Source: Psychrobacillus sp042944905 (GTDB lineage Bacteria > Bacillota > Bacilli > Bacillales_A > Planococcaceae). Taken from it: a DNA stretch of 64,000 nt. The position numbers and the translations under genes are program-made. Position 1 is the stretch's first letter, and each line of letters begins with the position of its first letter. The notes under the pieces are model-generated. The model saw nothing but the letters and a program-made list of their open reading frames with translations. It made no database searches and was not told the origin of the DNA. The stretch covers positions 1,612,001 to 1,676,000 of the forward strand of contig NZ_CP168496.1 of the NCBI RefSeq assembly GCF_042944905.1, in the 5' to 3' direction. Shown here piece after piece: positions 15,010-24,112 of the stretch.

Positions 15010-17760
15010 ATGGTGGAAAATCATAAATATGCAGTTGTAGATATCGAAACAACAGGCCATTCATCTTCTAATGGTGATCGTATTATTCAACTTGCAATTG
15101 TATTTGTTAATAATTATAAAGTCGTACATACTTTTTCTACGTTTATTAATCCTGAAAAATCGATTCCTTTTTTTATCCAAGATCTAACTAAGATTAAAGA
15201 TGCAGATGTAGTGAATGCACCATTATTTGAAGAAGTTGGTTCCGAAGTTTTAGACATGCTGCAAGATCATATTTTTGTTGCCCATAATATTCATTTTGAT
15301 CTCATTTTTTTACAAAGCGAGTTAAAGAGAGTGGGACTTCCAAAATTAATTTGTAAAACAATGGATACGGTCGAATTTACAAAGTTAATGTTTCCTAATT
15401 TGTATAGCTATAAGCTTCAAGATATAGCATCTGAATTACAAATTGACTTGCAAATGGCGCATCGAGCAGATGATGATGCACTTGCTACCGCATATTTGTT
15501 ATTAAAATGTATCGAGCAGCTATCACATTTACCACTTCGCACGATTGAATTATTACATAAAAGATCATTTCATTTGAAATCTAACTTATCGTTGCTTTTC
15601 TTTGAAATATTATCTACTAAAAGAACGAAGTACGAACCGAAAGAATATCCAATGTATCGTAGTATTCCTTTAAAACAGATGGAAGAAGAGAAAGATTTTG
15701 GTCCGATAAACCAAAGTTATCCGCTAGAGAAACAATTAAAGTTAAAGCTGTTCCAAAATGGCATTCCACTTTTTGAAGAGCGTCCTGCTCAATTTGAATT
15801 AATGGATACAATTCACCTTACTTTGCAAGAAAAAAAGGAAATTGTTTGTGAAGCAGAGACAGGAATAGGCAAAACTTTAGGTTATTTACTTCCAGCAGCC
15901 ATCTATGCAATGGAAACACAAAAACCGGTAATTATAAGTACATATACAACTCATTTAATCGATCAATTAGTGCAAGAGGAAATACCTAAACTGGATGAAG
16001 TTTTAGGCGTGAAAACTAGAGTGGCGAAGCTAAAAGGAATGCATCATTATATTGATTTGTATCGTTTTTGGCAACATCTTCAACTGGAAGATGAATCGTA
16101 TGATGAAACTTTTACAATTATGCAGATTTTAGTTTGGTTGACGCTTACAGACGAAGGAGATTTAACAGAGATAAATGTATCTGGTGGTGGGCAATTATTT
16201 GTAGACAAGATCAGAAGAGCCGTTCCATTCAAATCTGAAGAATCGGAAGTAGTAGATTTTTATGAGAGAGCGATTCAAAAAAGTAGAAATTGTAATATTA
16301 TAGTTACAAACCATGCCATGATATTGGCGGATCAAGACCGAGAATTTCGATTATTAGCAAAGGGATGCGCAACAATTATTGATGAGGCTCATCAATTTAT
16401 TCATGCAAGTATGTCTAGAAAAGAACGCATTTTTTCATACACAAATTGGAAATACATTCTGGGTCAGTTTGGGACATTAGATACTGAACAGCTACTGTAT
16501 AAGTTGTCAATCATTCATATACCATTGCCTTTACGTATACGTCTAGAAAAAGAATTTGTAGGAATAGTTAATATATTCGATGAAACGGTTTCTTATATTA
16601 TCAATTCTGTTCAACATACAAAAAATCGCTCAAAAAATACAAAAAGAACAATTTTGTTAGATGATTTACATTTAAATGAATCGATTTTTCGTAAAGTTGC
16701 GCTTTCTATCCAAACTTTTATCCTATCAGCAAAATCCATCATTCAGTCCTATTCATTGAAAGAGGAAGCAGTAGCGCCAATTATTTTGAATGAATGGGAA
16801 TATTGGATACGAGAGCTTGAGATAAAAGTAGCTGAGTGGGATGAAATTTTTTTACAAGAAGAGTCGATTGAAGCGAAGTGGTTAGAAATTGATACAAGAA
16901 GCATACCAGGTAGTCTTACAATTATTAAAAGACCACTCAACTATCAGAATGATATTAAACATGCATTAAATCCTTTAAGGGCTGCAGGAGCAGTAATTTG
17001 GACTTCTGGAACGCTTTCTGTACCTTCGAATAGACATTTCATAACTTCTCAGCTTGGATTACACGAAAAAATAGAAATTTGTTCATATAAAACTTCGGCT
17101 GACTATTATAATGGTGCAGAACTATTAATTATTGACGACATGCCGGAAATTCAACATGTTTCACAAAGTGATTACATTGAATCAGTGGCAGAAGCTATTG
17201 TTCAAACAGTACTTGTTACAGAAGGTAGATGTTTTGTATTGTTTACTTCTCAAGATATGCTGCGAAAAACAGTGGACTTGATACAAGATACAAAGTTACT
17301 AGATGATTATATGCTATTTGCGCAAGGCATGTCCTCGGGAAGTAGAATGCGATTATTAAAATCATTCCAACGGTTTTCGAAATCTGTCTTATTTGGTACG
17401 AATAGTTTTTGGGAAGGTGTCGACGTTCCTGGAGATGCGTTGTCTGTAATCATTATGGTGAGGCTTCCGTTCTCTTCACCTGACGATCCTATATTCAAAA
17501 AGAGAGCTGAGTTACTTACCATGAATGGTCAAAACCCTTTTGCTGCATATTCCTTACCTGAAGCAGTTCTTCGATTTAGACAGGGATTTGGTCGTTTAAT
17601 CCGTTCATCTTCCGATAAAGGGGTATTTATCGTGTTAGATAGAAGGATTGAAACTAAATCTTACGGCAGTGACTTTTTACAAGCCATTCCTAATATTCCT
17701 GTGAAGAAAGTATCGCTAGAAAATATGGTCTTAGAGCTTGAAAATTGGTATACTAAGTAA
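15010..17760 (+). CDS. dinG: DinG-family helicase with N-terminal DEDDh exonuclease domain
   Basis: 916-aa two-part protein. Residues about 1-165 are a DnaQ-like 3'-5' exonuclease: VVDIETTGH (DxE), HNIHFDLIFLQSEL and HRADDDALATA (H and D). The rest is a superfamily 2 XPD/DinG-like helicase: AETGIGKTLGYLLPAAI (Walker A), IIDEAHQF (DEAH), GTNSFWEGVDVPGD and QGFGRLIRSSSDKG (motif VI). As in other Firmicute DinG proteins, I see no four-cysteine iron-sulfur motif. Likely DNA repair or recombination intermediates. First gene of dinG-ypmA-ypmB. Confidence 0.93.
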   Translation: MVENHKYAVVDIETTGHSSSNGDRIIQLAIVFVNNYKVVHTFSTFINPEKSIPFFIQDLTKIKDADVVNAPLFEEVGSEVLDMLQDHIFVAHNIHFDLIFLQSELKRVGLPKLICKTMDTVEFTKLMFPNLYSYKLQDIASELQIDLQMAHRADDDALATAYLLLKCIEQLSHLPLRTIELLHKRSFHLKSNLSLLFFEILSTKRTKYEPKEYPMYRSIPLKQMEEEKDFGPINQSYPLEKQLKLKLFQNGIPLFEERPAQFELMDTIHLTLQEKKEIVCEAETGIGKTLGYLLPAAIYAMETQKPVIISTYTTHLIDQLVQEEIPKLDEVLGVKTRVAKLKGMHHYIDLYRFWQHLQLEDESYDETFTIMQILVWLTLTDEGDLTEINVSGGGQLFVDKIRRAVPFKSEESEVVDFYERAIQKSRNCNIIVTNHAMILADQDREFRLLAKGCATIIDEAHQFIHASMSRKERIFSYTNWKYILGQFGTLDTEQLLYKLSIIHIPLPLRIRLEKEFVGIVNIFDETVSYIINSVQHTKNRSKNTKRTILLDDLHLNESIFRKVALSIQTFILSAKSIIQSYSLKEEAVAPIILNEWEYWIRELEIKVAEWDEIFLQEESIEAKWLEIDTRSIPGSLTIIKRPLNYQNDIKHALNPLRAAGAVIWTSGTLSVPSNRHFITSQLGLHEKIEICSYKTSADYYNGAELLIIDDMPEIQHVSQSDYIESVAEAIVQTVLVTEGRCFVLFTSQDMLRKTVDLIQDTKLLDDYMLFAQGMSSGSRMRLLKSFQRFSKSVLFGTNSFWEGVDVPGDALSVIIMVRLPFSSPDDPIFKKRAELLTMNGQNPFAAYSLPEAVLRFRQGFGRLIRSSSDKGVFIVLDRRIETKSYGSDFLQAIPNIPVKKVSLENMVLELENWYTK

Positions 17761-17788
17761 GTATAGTTTTAGAAAGCAGGTTAGAAAT

Positions 17789-17959
17789 ATGGAAAATAAA
17801 ATTGAAGTGCTATCAACGGTTACAGTCAATTACCAAAATGACTTATATAAAATAGTTGATCAATTAAATCGAACATTAAAAGAGCAGGATTTAATGTTCG
17901 GATTAGCGCTAGATAAGCAACAAAAAGATAAAGCTGTATTTACTATTTATAGGACTTAA
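17789..17959 (+). CDS. ypmA: YpmA family small protein (DUF4264)
   Basis: 56-aa acidic/basic soluble protein (MENKIEVLSTVTVNYQ...), matching YpmA in size and in its position between dinG and ypmB. ATG at 17789 was chosen because homology and composition begin there; the open frame runs upstream into dinG in another frame. Function unknown. Confidence 0.82.
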   Translation: MENKIEVLSTVTVNYQNDLYKIVDQLNRTLKEQDLMFGLALDKQQKDKAVFTIYRT

Positions 17960-17962
17960 CAG

Positions 17963-18451
17963 ATGGCTTTAAAACGATGGATTCTGTTTATTGTTACTTT
18001 TTTGATTGGTCTTACGCTTATTCTTAGCCTACTTATTTACTTTCAAGCAAAAGCGCCATTTAAAGCTGCTAGTGATGATGCCGAAACATATGTATTACAT
18101 AATAATTTGTTATCCCAAATCAATGATTCGTATGTTTATAATAGCAATATTTCTTACCACACAGTCATTGGTAAGACTGCTAAAGGGGAAGTAAAAGCTT
18201 TTTTTATTCCTGAAAAGAAAACAGATGATCCAATAATGGAAGTTAATTTTAAAGACGGAATAACAAAAGAACAGGCAAAGGAATTAGCAAAGAAGGATGA
18301 AAAAATTAGTAAATTATTACATGTAAAACTTGGAGTAGAAGAAGTAGGACCAGTATGGGAAATTTCGTTCATTAACAAAGATAATAAACTAAGTTATGTA
18401 TACTTATTATTTGATAACGGAGACTGGTGGAAACGAATATCTAATTTATAA
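17963..18451 (+). CDS. ypmB: YpmB family membrane-anchored protein (DUF5590)
   Basis: 162 aa with one N-terminal membrane anchor (about residues 7-29, ILFIVTFLIGLTLILSLLIYF) and an extracytoplasmic domain with two PepSY-like repeats (DSYVYNSNISYHTVIGKTAKGEVKAFFI and KEQAKELAKKDEKISKLLHVKLG..GPVWEISF). Role unknown. Three bases after ypmA. In B. subtilis aspB follows; here asnS follows directly. Confidence 0.85.
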   Translation: MALKRWILFIVTFLIGLTLILSLLIYFQAKAPFKAASDDAETYVLHNNLLSQINDSYVYNSNISYHTVIGKTAKGEVKAFFIPEKKTDDPIMEVNFKDGITKEQAKELAKKDEKISKLLHVKLGVEEVGPVWEISFINKDNKLSYVYLLFDNGDWWKRISNL

Positions 18452-18479
18452 CTAAACTTTTAAACTTTTGGAGGATAAA

Positions 18480-19775
18480 ATGAAAAAAATTATGATTAAA
18501 GATATGGCAAACCATGTGGGCGAAACAGTGAAACTTGGTGCATGGCTTGCCAACAAGCGTTCAAGTGGTAAAATTGCATTTTTACAATTACGTGATGGAT
18601 CTGGATTCGTACAAGGTGTTGTTGTAAAAGAAGAAGTTGGAGAGGAAATTTTCCAAACTGCTAAAGGGTTAACACAAGAAACATCTATGTATGTAATTGG
18701 CGAGATTATTAAGGATGAGCGTTCTTCATTTGGATACGAACTACAAATTAAGGAAATTGAAGTGATTCATGCAGCAGTTGACTTTCCAATCACACCTAAA
18801 GAACATGGTACAGAATTTTTAATGGACAACCGTCATCTTTGGTTACGTTCTAGAAAACAACATGCGATTATGAAAATTCGTAATGAAATAATTCGTGCTA
18901 CATATGAGTTTTTTAATACTAATGGGTTTGTAAAAATGGACCCACCAATATTAACAGGGTCTTCTCCGGAAGGTACTTCTGAACTATTTCATACTAAATA
19001 TTTTGATGAGGACGCATACCTTTCTCAATCAGGTCAATTGTATATGGAAGCTTCTGCGATGGCTCTTGGAAAAGTTTTTTCTTTCGGTCCTACATTCCGA
19101 GCAGAAAAGTCAAAAACACGTCGTCATTTAATCGAATTCTGGATGATCGAACCAGAGATGGCATTCGTTGAATTTGAAGAAAATTTAGAAGTTCAAGAGC
19201 AATATGTAGAATTTATTGCACAAGCTGTATTGAAAAACTGTACATTGGAATTAGAACGTTTAGGCAGAGATGTGTCAAAACTTGAAAATATTAAAGCGCC
19301 ATTTCCACGTATTTCATATGATGATGCCATCAAATTTTTACATGAAAAAGGCTTCGATGATATCAAATGGGGAGATGATTTTGGTGCACCTCATGAAACT
19401 GCAATTGCGGAAAGTTATGAGCAACCAGTTTTCATCACGCATTATCCGATAGGTATTAAGCCATTCTATATGCAACCGCATCCAGATAGAGATGACGTAG
19501 TATTATGTGCAGACTTAATTGCTCCAGAAGGATACGGGGAAATCATTGGTGGATCAGAACGTATCCACGACTATGAATTATTAAAACAACGCCTAGCAGA
19601 ACATGGTTTAGATGAATCCGCATATGCTTGGTATTTAGAGCTTCGCAAACAAGGATCAGTACCACATTCAGGATTTGGACTTGGATTAGAGAGAACAGTT
19701 GCATGGCTAAGCGGAGCGGAACATGTTCGTGAGTCCATTCCTTTCCCTCGTTTATTAAACAGATTATACCCATAA
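18480..19775 (+). CDS. asnS: Asparaginyl-tRNA synthetase
   Basis: Class IIb aminoacyl-tRNA synthetase charging tRNA-Asn. An N-terminal OB fold for the anticodon (about residues 10-100, VKLGAWLANKRSSGKIAFLQLRDGSGFVQ) is followed by the class II core with FGPTFRAEKSKTRRHLIEFWMIEPEMAF (motif 2) and GFGLGLERTVAWL (motif 3). 431 aa. ATG at 18480 follows TTGGAGG; the ATG at 18468 precedes the ribosome site. Confidence 0.97.
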   Translation: MKKIMIKDMANHVGETVKLGAWLANKRSSGKIAFLQLRDGSGFVQGVVVKEEVGEEIFQTAKGLTQETSMYVIGEIIKDERSSFGYELQIKEIEVIHAAVDFPITPKEHGTEFLMDNRHLWLRSRKQHAIMKIRNEIIRATYEFFNTNGFVKMDPPILTGSSPEGTSELFHTKYFDEDAYLSQSGQLYMEASAMALGKVFSFGPTFRAEKSKTRRHLIEFWMIEPEMAFVEFEENLEVQEQYVEFIAQAVLKNCTLELERLGRDVSKLENIKAPFPRISYDDAIKFLHEKGFDDIKWGDDFGAPHETAIAESYEQPVFITHYPIGIKPFYMQPHPDRDDVVLCADLIAPEGYGEIIGGSERIHDYELLKQRLAEHGLDESAYAWYLELRKQGSVPHSGFGLGLERTVAWLSGAEHVRESIPFPRLLNRLYP

Positions 19776-19783
19776 TAGAAAGA

Positions 19784-19820
19784 GCTTTTCGCAGTAGAAA
19801 TGTTTTTACTGCGAAAAAGC
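19784..19820 (+). terminator. Hairpin after asnS
   Basis: GCTTTTCGCAGTA and TACTGCGAAAAAGC form a 13-bp stem with a loop of about 10 bases, eight bases after the asnS stop. No strong T run follows, so termination is uncertain; it may be a 3'-end stabilising structure. Confidence 0.5.
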
Positions 19821-19880
19821 ATGCAGCTGCTTTTAGATGGCTTCTACACTATGTAATATCATTAAGAAGGGGAGACGAGT

Positions 19881-20591
19881 ATGCAAAAGCGAGATCGACT
19901 CCGTATTTGGACAGAGCAGGGGAATGTAACCATTTCCCAGCTTTTTTTTAACTATTATAAAATGATTGATGTAAAAGATGAAGAAGCTATTTTGCTTTTG
20001 CATTTAATCGCATTTGGAGAAGCAGGCAACCACTTTCCTACTCCGCAAAACTTAGTTGAACGTACGCATTTTGATGAAAATAAAGTAACGAACATTTTAC
20101 AGCGCCTTGTGCAAAAAGGATTTGTTCAAATCGAACAGCAAATAGATGAAGAAGGTATACGATATGAATATTATAACTTTCAGTATTTGTGGAATCTCCT
20201 TTTAAATTACGCGGAGCAAGAAGAGAATAGTGCAGAAGATGATGTATTGAAAGTAGAAGAAGGAACTATCTATAAATTATTTGAACAAGAATTTGGAAGG
20301 TTATTGTCTCCAATGGAATATGAAACGATTGGCATGTGGTTTGATCAAGATCAACATTCTCCTGCATTAATCCGGCTAGCACTAAAAGAGGCGGTATTAT
20401 CCCAAAAGCTTAGTTTACGCTACATCGATCGTATTTTGTTTGAATGGAAAAAGAAAAATATTAAATCAGTGGAAGCAGCGGAAAAACAGTCAACTAATTT
20501 TAGACAGCAAATCCCAGTACAAAAGCAAGTTGAACAAGCAGTAAGTGCAACAAAGGTATCTTTTTATAATTGGTTAGAAGAAAGAGAGTAG
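19881..20591 (+). CDS. dnaD: Primosome component DnaD
   Basis: 236-aa replication restart/initiation protein that acts with DnaB and DnaI to load the helicase. An N-terminal winged-helix domain (about residues 25-105, PTPQNLVERTHFDENKVTNILQRLVQKGFVQIEQQ) and a C-terminal DnaB_2 domain (about 128-195, LFEQEFGRLLSPMEYETIGMWFD..LIRLALKEAVLSQKLSLRYIDRILFEWKKKN with the YxxxIL motif). ATG behind AAGGGGAGA. nth starts 11 bases downstream. Confidence 0.95.
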   Translation: MQKRDRLRIWTEQGNVTISQLFFNYYKMIDVKDEEAILLLHLIAFGEAGNHFPTPQNLVERTHFDENKVTNILQRLVQKGFVQIEQQIDEEGIRYEYYNFQYLWNLLLNYAEQEENSAEDDVLKVEEGTIYKLFEQEFGRLLSPMEYETIGMWFDQDQHSPALIRLALKEAVLSQKLSLRYIDRILFEWKKKNIKSVEAAEKQSTNFRQQIPVQKQVEQAVSATKVSFYNWLEERE

Positions 20592-20602
20592 GTGGAGATA
20601 TT

Positions 20603-21253
20603 TTGCTGACGAAAGCACAATGGCACTATTGTCTTGAAGAGATGGAGCGAATGTTCCCAGATGCTCATTGTGAGCTAGTTCATGAAAATCCATTCGAACT
20701 ACTTGTCGCTACATTATTATCTGCACAATGTACAGATGTCTTGGTGAATAAAGTAACGAAGAGTTTGTTTCAAAAGTATCGTAAACCAGAAGATTACTTA
20801 GCTGTTCCAATAGAAGAGTTACAGAACGATATTCGGTCGATTGGACTATATCGAAATAAAGCTAAAAATATTCAAGCGCTAAGTAAACAACTGATTGAAT
20901 TATATGACGGAATAGTCCCGGCAAATAGAGACTTACTTACAACTTTTCCTGGAGTAGGACGCAAAACAGCAAACGTGGTAGTTTCTGTTGCTTTCGATAT
21001 ACCGGCAATTGCTGTAGATACACATGTAGAACGTGTGTCCAAGCGTTTAGGTCTTTGCAGATGGAAAGATTCTGTACTCCAAGTGGAACAAATATTGATG
21101 AAAAAAACTCCGATGGAATTATGGTCCAAAGCTCATCACCAACTAATCTTCTTTGGTCGTTACCACTGCAAAGCACAAAATCCACAATGCCCGCAATGTC
21201 CTTTATTGTCCATTTGCCGAGAAGGTAAAAAAAGGATGAGTAAAATTGTCTAA
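20603..21253 (+). CDS. nth: Endonuclease III (DNA glycosylase/AP lyase)
   Basis: Base-excision repair enzyme for oxidised pyrimidines. Helix-hairpin-helix LLTTFPGVGRKTANVV, catalytic Lys in the GRKTAN region and Asp in AVDTHVERV; [4Fe-4S] ligands in CKAQNPQCPQCPLLSIC (C-x6-C-x2-C-x5-C). 216 aa. The start is TTG at 20603 behind GGTGGAG; this gives the expected N-terminus LTKAQWHYCLEEM. Confidence 0.96.
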   Translation: MLTKAQWHYCLEEMERMFPDAHCELVHENPFELLVATLLSAQCTDVLVNKVTKSLFQKYRKPEDYLAVPIEELQNDIRSIGLYRNKAKNIQALSKQLIELYDGIVPANRDLLTTFPGVGRKTANVVVSVAFDIPAIAVDTHVERVSKRLGLCRWKDSVLQVEQILMKKTPMELWSKAHHQLIFFGRYHCKAQNPQCPQCPLLSICREGKKRMSKIV

Positions 21254-21566
21254 GTATAATTTCATCAATGCCGGAAGTAAATTTGCTGAGTGGGATCTTC
21301 TGAAAGAAAAGTTAGCAATGCTTATTAGAATGGAAGATGAATCACGTCACAATATGATGGAGCATAGCATTCTGCTATTGACTCAAATTTTAGAAGATTC
21401 GGAAGAGGTTAAACCGATTAATTTTTCAGAGCGTTTGGAGTTTATTAAAAAGAATACTCATAACTATACTTCCTTCCGTCAACTTGAAGAGTTATTCAAA
21501 GAAACTAAAAAGAAAATTGCAGTGAAAAGAATTATGGGTAATAAACAACTAAATAGGTGGGATTGA
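21246..21566 (+). CDS. ypoC: YpoC family protein
   Basis: 106-aa mostly helical soluble protein overlapping the end of nth by eight bases, the same position as ypoC in B. subtilis. TTG start at 21246. No recognisable catalytic motif; function unknown. Confidence 0.7.
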   Translation: MSKYNFINAGSKFAEWDLLKEKLAMLIRMEDESRHNMMEHSILLLTQILEDSEEVKPINFSERLEFIKKNTHNYTSFRQLEELFKETKKKIAVKRIMGNKQLNRWD

Positions 21567-21885
21567 GTTTTCAATTAATTGAAGGCTAGGTGAATATGAG
21601 AATTGCCCTACTAATGAAGGACTTCAATCTTGGATAGAAAGTGAAGAAGAAAAGCCGAACGCAGAATGCAATTGGCTTTTCTTTATTTATAATCGGTATC
21701 TGGACTATTACAAAACAAAAAAAGTTGATAGCTAGAATAGGAAGGGTATTCAGCAAATTAATGTTGCTTGTAGTGGAACACTTATTCAAGATATTCTATC
21801 AATAAAAGAAAAAGATACATTTTTGTTTTAGAGATTTAAAAGAATAATAATTAAATTTTATGAGGAACCTGGGTATAGAATGGAC
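21567..21885. other. Gene-free stretch between ypoC and the sigma-54 regulator
   Basis: Holds a hairpin AAAAGCC...GGCTTTTC with following T-rich bases (about 21650-21684), a plausible terminator of the nth-ypoC unit. No convincing gene; a short reversed frame has no ribosome site or recognisable content. It marks the left edge of the accessory block. Confidence 0.5.
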
Positions 21886-23931
21886 TTAAGTTCCTTTATT
21901 ATCTTCAAGAAAATGTAAATAATCAGCTCCTTTTGTTGTGATTCTTGTACCAGTTCTGCCTCTTCCTTTTGTAATGAAACCATTGAGCTCTAAAGAATTC
22001 AATCTTCGTCGAACCTGCTGTTGCGAAAGGAAATGCCCTTTTTTTTCACTACTCAGTGAGATAAGTTGCCTACTTGCGGGTTTGCCATTATCGTTACATT
22101 GCTTAATAGTTTCTAATAGGAATAGATATTCATGCATTTCTAATAGATTCTCAGGGACTGGAAAACTTGTAATAATATCTTGAATATCTTTGTTTTGAAA
22201 GCGGTCATGAGGAATGTCCTTTAACTCAATTTTGTCGCCATCACAGATGGTGAGCATATAATCAATCGTACTTTTTAATTCACGAATATTGCCAAACCAT
22301 TCTTGCTTCCGAAGCTTTTCTAGGACCTCTTCTTCGACCTTAACCCATTTTCCGCTTTTTGTAATAAAATGTTTTACTAGTAAAGGTATATCCATTTTCC
22401 GCTTTCTAAGCGGCGGAACAGAAAGGGTAAGAACATTTAAACGGTAAAACAAATCGGAACGGAACGTTCCTTCCTGTGATTTGGTTTGAATATTTTTATT
22501 AGTTGCAGCAATGACCCGGACATTTAGAGGAATTACTTTTCTTCCTCCTATTCTCCTCAATTCTTTTTCCTGAAGAACTCTTAATAAATGGGATTGAACT
22601 GTTAAACTAATATCTCCAATCTCATCTAAAAAAATCGTTCCATTATCCGCTAATTCAAATAAACCCTTTTTCCCACCTTTTTGAGCTCCAGTAAAAGTTC
22701 CCTCCTCGTACCCGAACAATTCACTTTCTAGCAAACTTTCTGTTAAAGCACTGCAGTTGATTGCGATAAATGGTCCATTTTTTCTCACTGAATGAAGATG
22801 AATTGAGTGGGCGAATAATTCTTTCCCCGTTCCTGTTTCCCCTTGAATTAGGATTGGATGCTCCGAGAGGGCAAGTTTTTTTGCTATTTGTATACTATCC
22901 TTGAGTACTGGATGATCTCCAACGATATCACCAAAATTATATTTTGCATAAAAACCCTTATTTTTTAACTCCTGCTGTGCCATTTTTTTTACTTCAAACG
23001 CCTGATTAATGCTTTTAAATGTCGCTACAATTGTATTTTCTGTTTCCATTTGATGTCGGAATATAACTAGATCCACGCCGTATATCGTAAAGAATTTACT
23101 TTCTTCATTGCTATGGAGGATAAAATCAATAATCTCCTGACTGGCGATAACCTTCTCTAACTGTTTGTGTATGACCTCATCTACAGATAAATGAAAAAGA
23201 GCTTCTAAGCGACGGTTAAATACGGTGATTTTCTGATGATGATTAATCGCTAAAATACCGTCATCGACAGTGTTTACAACATTTTGAATATGTTGACTCA
23301 AATGTTTAGCGTTTTGTTCTGCAACTGATAGTTCTCGTTGTAGATCAATAATGTTACGAATATATCTTTCTGAAATTAATGATGAAATTTTTTCGCCTAA
23401 TCCGAAGTATTCTACTATCTTTAAAATAGTTGCCATATCAAACAACCGAACGCCAATATCAATCACATTTTTTATAGATGGAGGACAAAGATGAGACTCC
23501 CCAGGAGAAACAGCGATATCAATGTTTTTATAAAATAACTGTTCCCTTTTAAATGGTACGTATTGGAAATGATCAATACCCAGCTGATAAAGTGATTCAA
23601 TGAGCTCGATCGTAGCAAAATCATCATCATTCACAATCAGTACATTAGAATGTTGTGGGATTTTTAAAAGCTGATCAATAAATTGATGATGGACCGTTCG
23701 TTTGCCGACAACCATTTCTTTGCCCGTTAAATGACACATCTCAGTTGCTTCTATTCTCGTAACTTCAGATGAAAACAGAAAAAAATCAGCATTCAATTGA
23801 GCTGGAAGTCCAATCATTGATGCAAAACTTGTAATTTGAACATAATCTCCTAATAATTGTTGAAGCTGTTCATATAAGACTTGTTTTGTTTGGGTACTTC
23901 CTGCTATTAATGTAATTGTTTGTTTGACCAT
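21886..23931 (-). CDS. Sigma-54-dependent transcriptional activator, PAS and AAA+ domains
   Basis: 681-aa enhancer-binding protein. Residues about 1-190 form a sensor region resembling PrpR-type N-domains; a PAS domain follows (about 215-320, VNTVDDGILAINHHQKITVFNRRLEALFHLS). The AAA+ domain has Walker A GETGTGKE (about 363), the sigma-54 contact loop as GTFTGA rather than GAFTGA (about 409), and Walker B GTIFLDEIGD. The C-terminus is a winged helix (LSQQQVRRRLNSLELNGFITKGRGRTGTRIT), not the usual Fis-type helix-turn-helix. Divergent from the transporter operon, whose -24/-12 promoter it should control. Ligand unknown; beta-aspartyl dipeptides or their amino acids are the obvious candidates. 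Confidence 0.9.
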   Translation of the reverse strand: MVKQTITLIAGSTQTKQVLYEQLQQLLGDYVQITSFASMIGLPAQLNADFFLFSSEVTRIEATEMCHLTGKEMVVGKRTVHHQFIDQLLKIPQHSNVLIVNDDDFATIELIESLYQLGIDHFQYVPFKREQLFYKNIDIAVSPGESHLCPPSIKNVIDIGVRLFDMATILKIVEYFGLGEKISSLISERYIRNIIDLQRELSVAEQNAKHLSQHIQNVVNTVDDGILAINHHQKITVFNRRLEALFHLSVDEVIHKQLEKVIASQEIIDFILHSNEESKFFTIYGVDLVIFRHQMETENTIVATFKSINQAFEVKKMAQQELKNKGFYAKYNFGDIVGDHPVLKDSIQIAKKLALSEHPILIQGETGTGKELFAHSIHLHSVRKNGPFIAINCSALTESLLESELFGYEEGTFTGAQKGGKKGLFELADNGTIFLDEIGDISLTVQSHLLRVLQEKELRRIGGRKVIPLNVRVIAATNKNIQTKSQEGTFRSDLFYRLNVLTLSVPPLRKRKMDIPLLVKHFITKSGKWVKVEEEVLEKLRKQEWFGNIRELKSTIDYMLTICDGDKIELKDIPHDRFQNKDIQDIITSFPVPENLLEMHEYLFLLETIKQCNDNGKPASRQLISLSSEKKGHFLSQQQVRRRLNSLELNGFITKGRGRTGTRITTKGADYLHFLEDNKGT

Positions 23932-23953
23932 CGAAGTCTCCTTTTTAAATAGT

Positions 23954-23988
23954 GTTCTTTTAGGTTATATTATAGCACCAAATAGAAC
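23954..23988. promoter_or_regulatory. Inverted repeat, candidate upstream activating site
   Basis: GTTCTTTTAGG (23954-23964) and CCAAATAGAAC (23978-23988) match in 9 of 11 positions as inverted arms with a 13-base spacer. The site lies about 65-100 bases upstream of the sigma-54 promoter and next to the regulator start, the usual place for an activator dimer site and for autoregulation. Confidence 0.6.
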
Positions 23989-24050
23989 CAAAAAAGACCA
24001 ATTGAATTAATTAATAAATCCAATTTTCAGAATTAATGCGTTCTTCGAGT

Positions 24051-24066
24051 TGGCACAAAAATTGCA
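24051..24066 (+). promoter_or_regulatory. Sigma-54 (-24/-12) promoter
   Basis: TGGCAC-N5-TTGCA, a full match to the sigma-54 consensus with the correct GG to GC spacing. It lies between the divergent sigma-54 activator and the permease gene, 46 bases before the permease ATG. Confidence 0.93.
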
Positions 24067-24112
24067 TATATATAAAATGTATCGCTTTAAAATTAAAAAG
24101 GGAGATGAGAAG

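Noticed and set aside
24050..24112. N-terminal extension of the permease
   Set aside because: The extension starts within the sigma-54 promoter and lacks a ribosome site; ATG 24113 has one.
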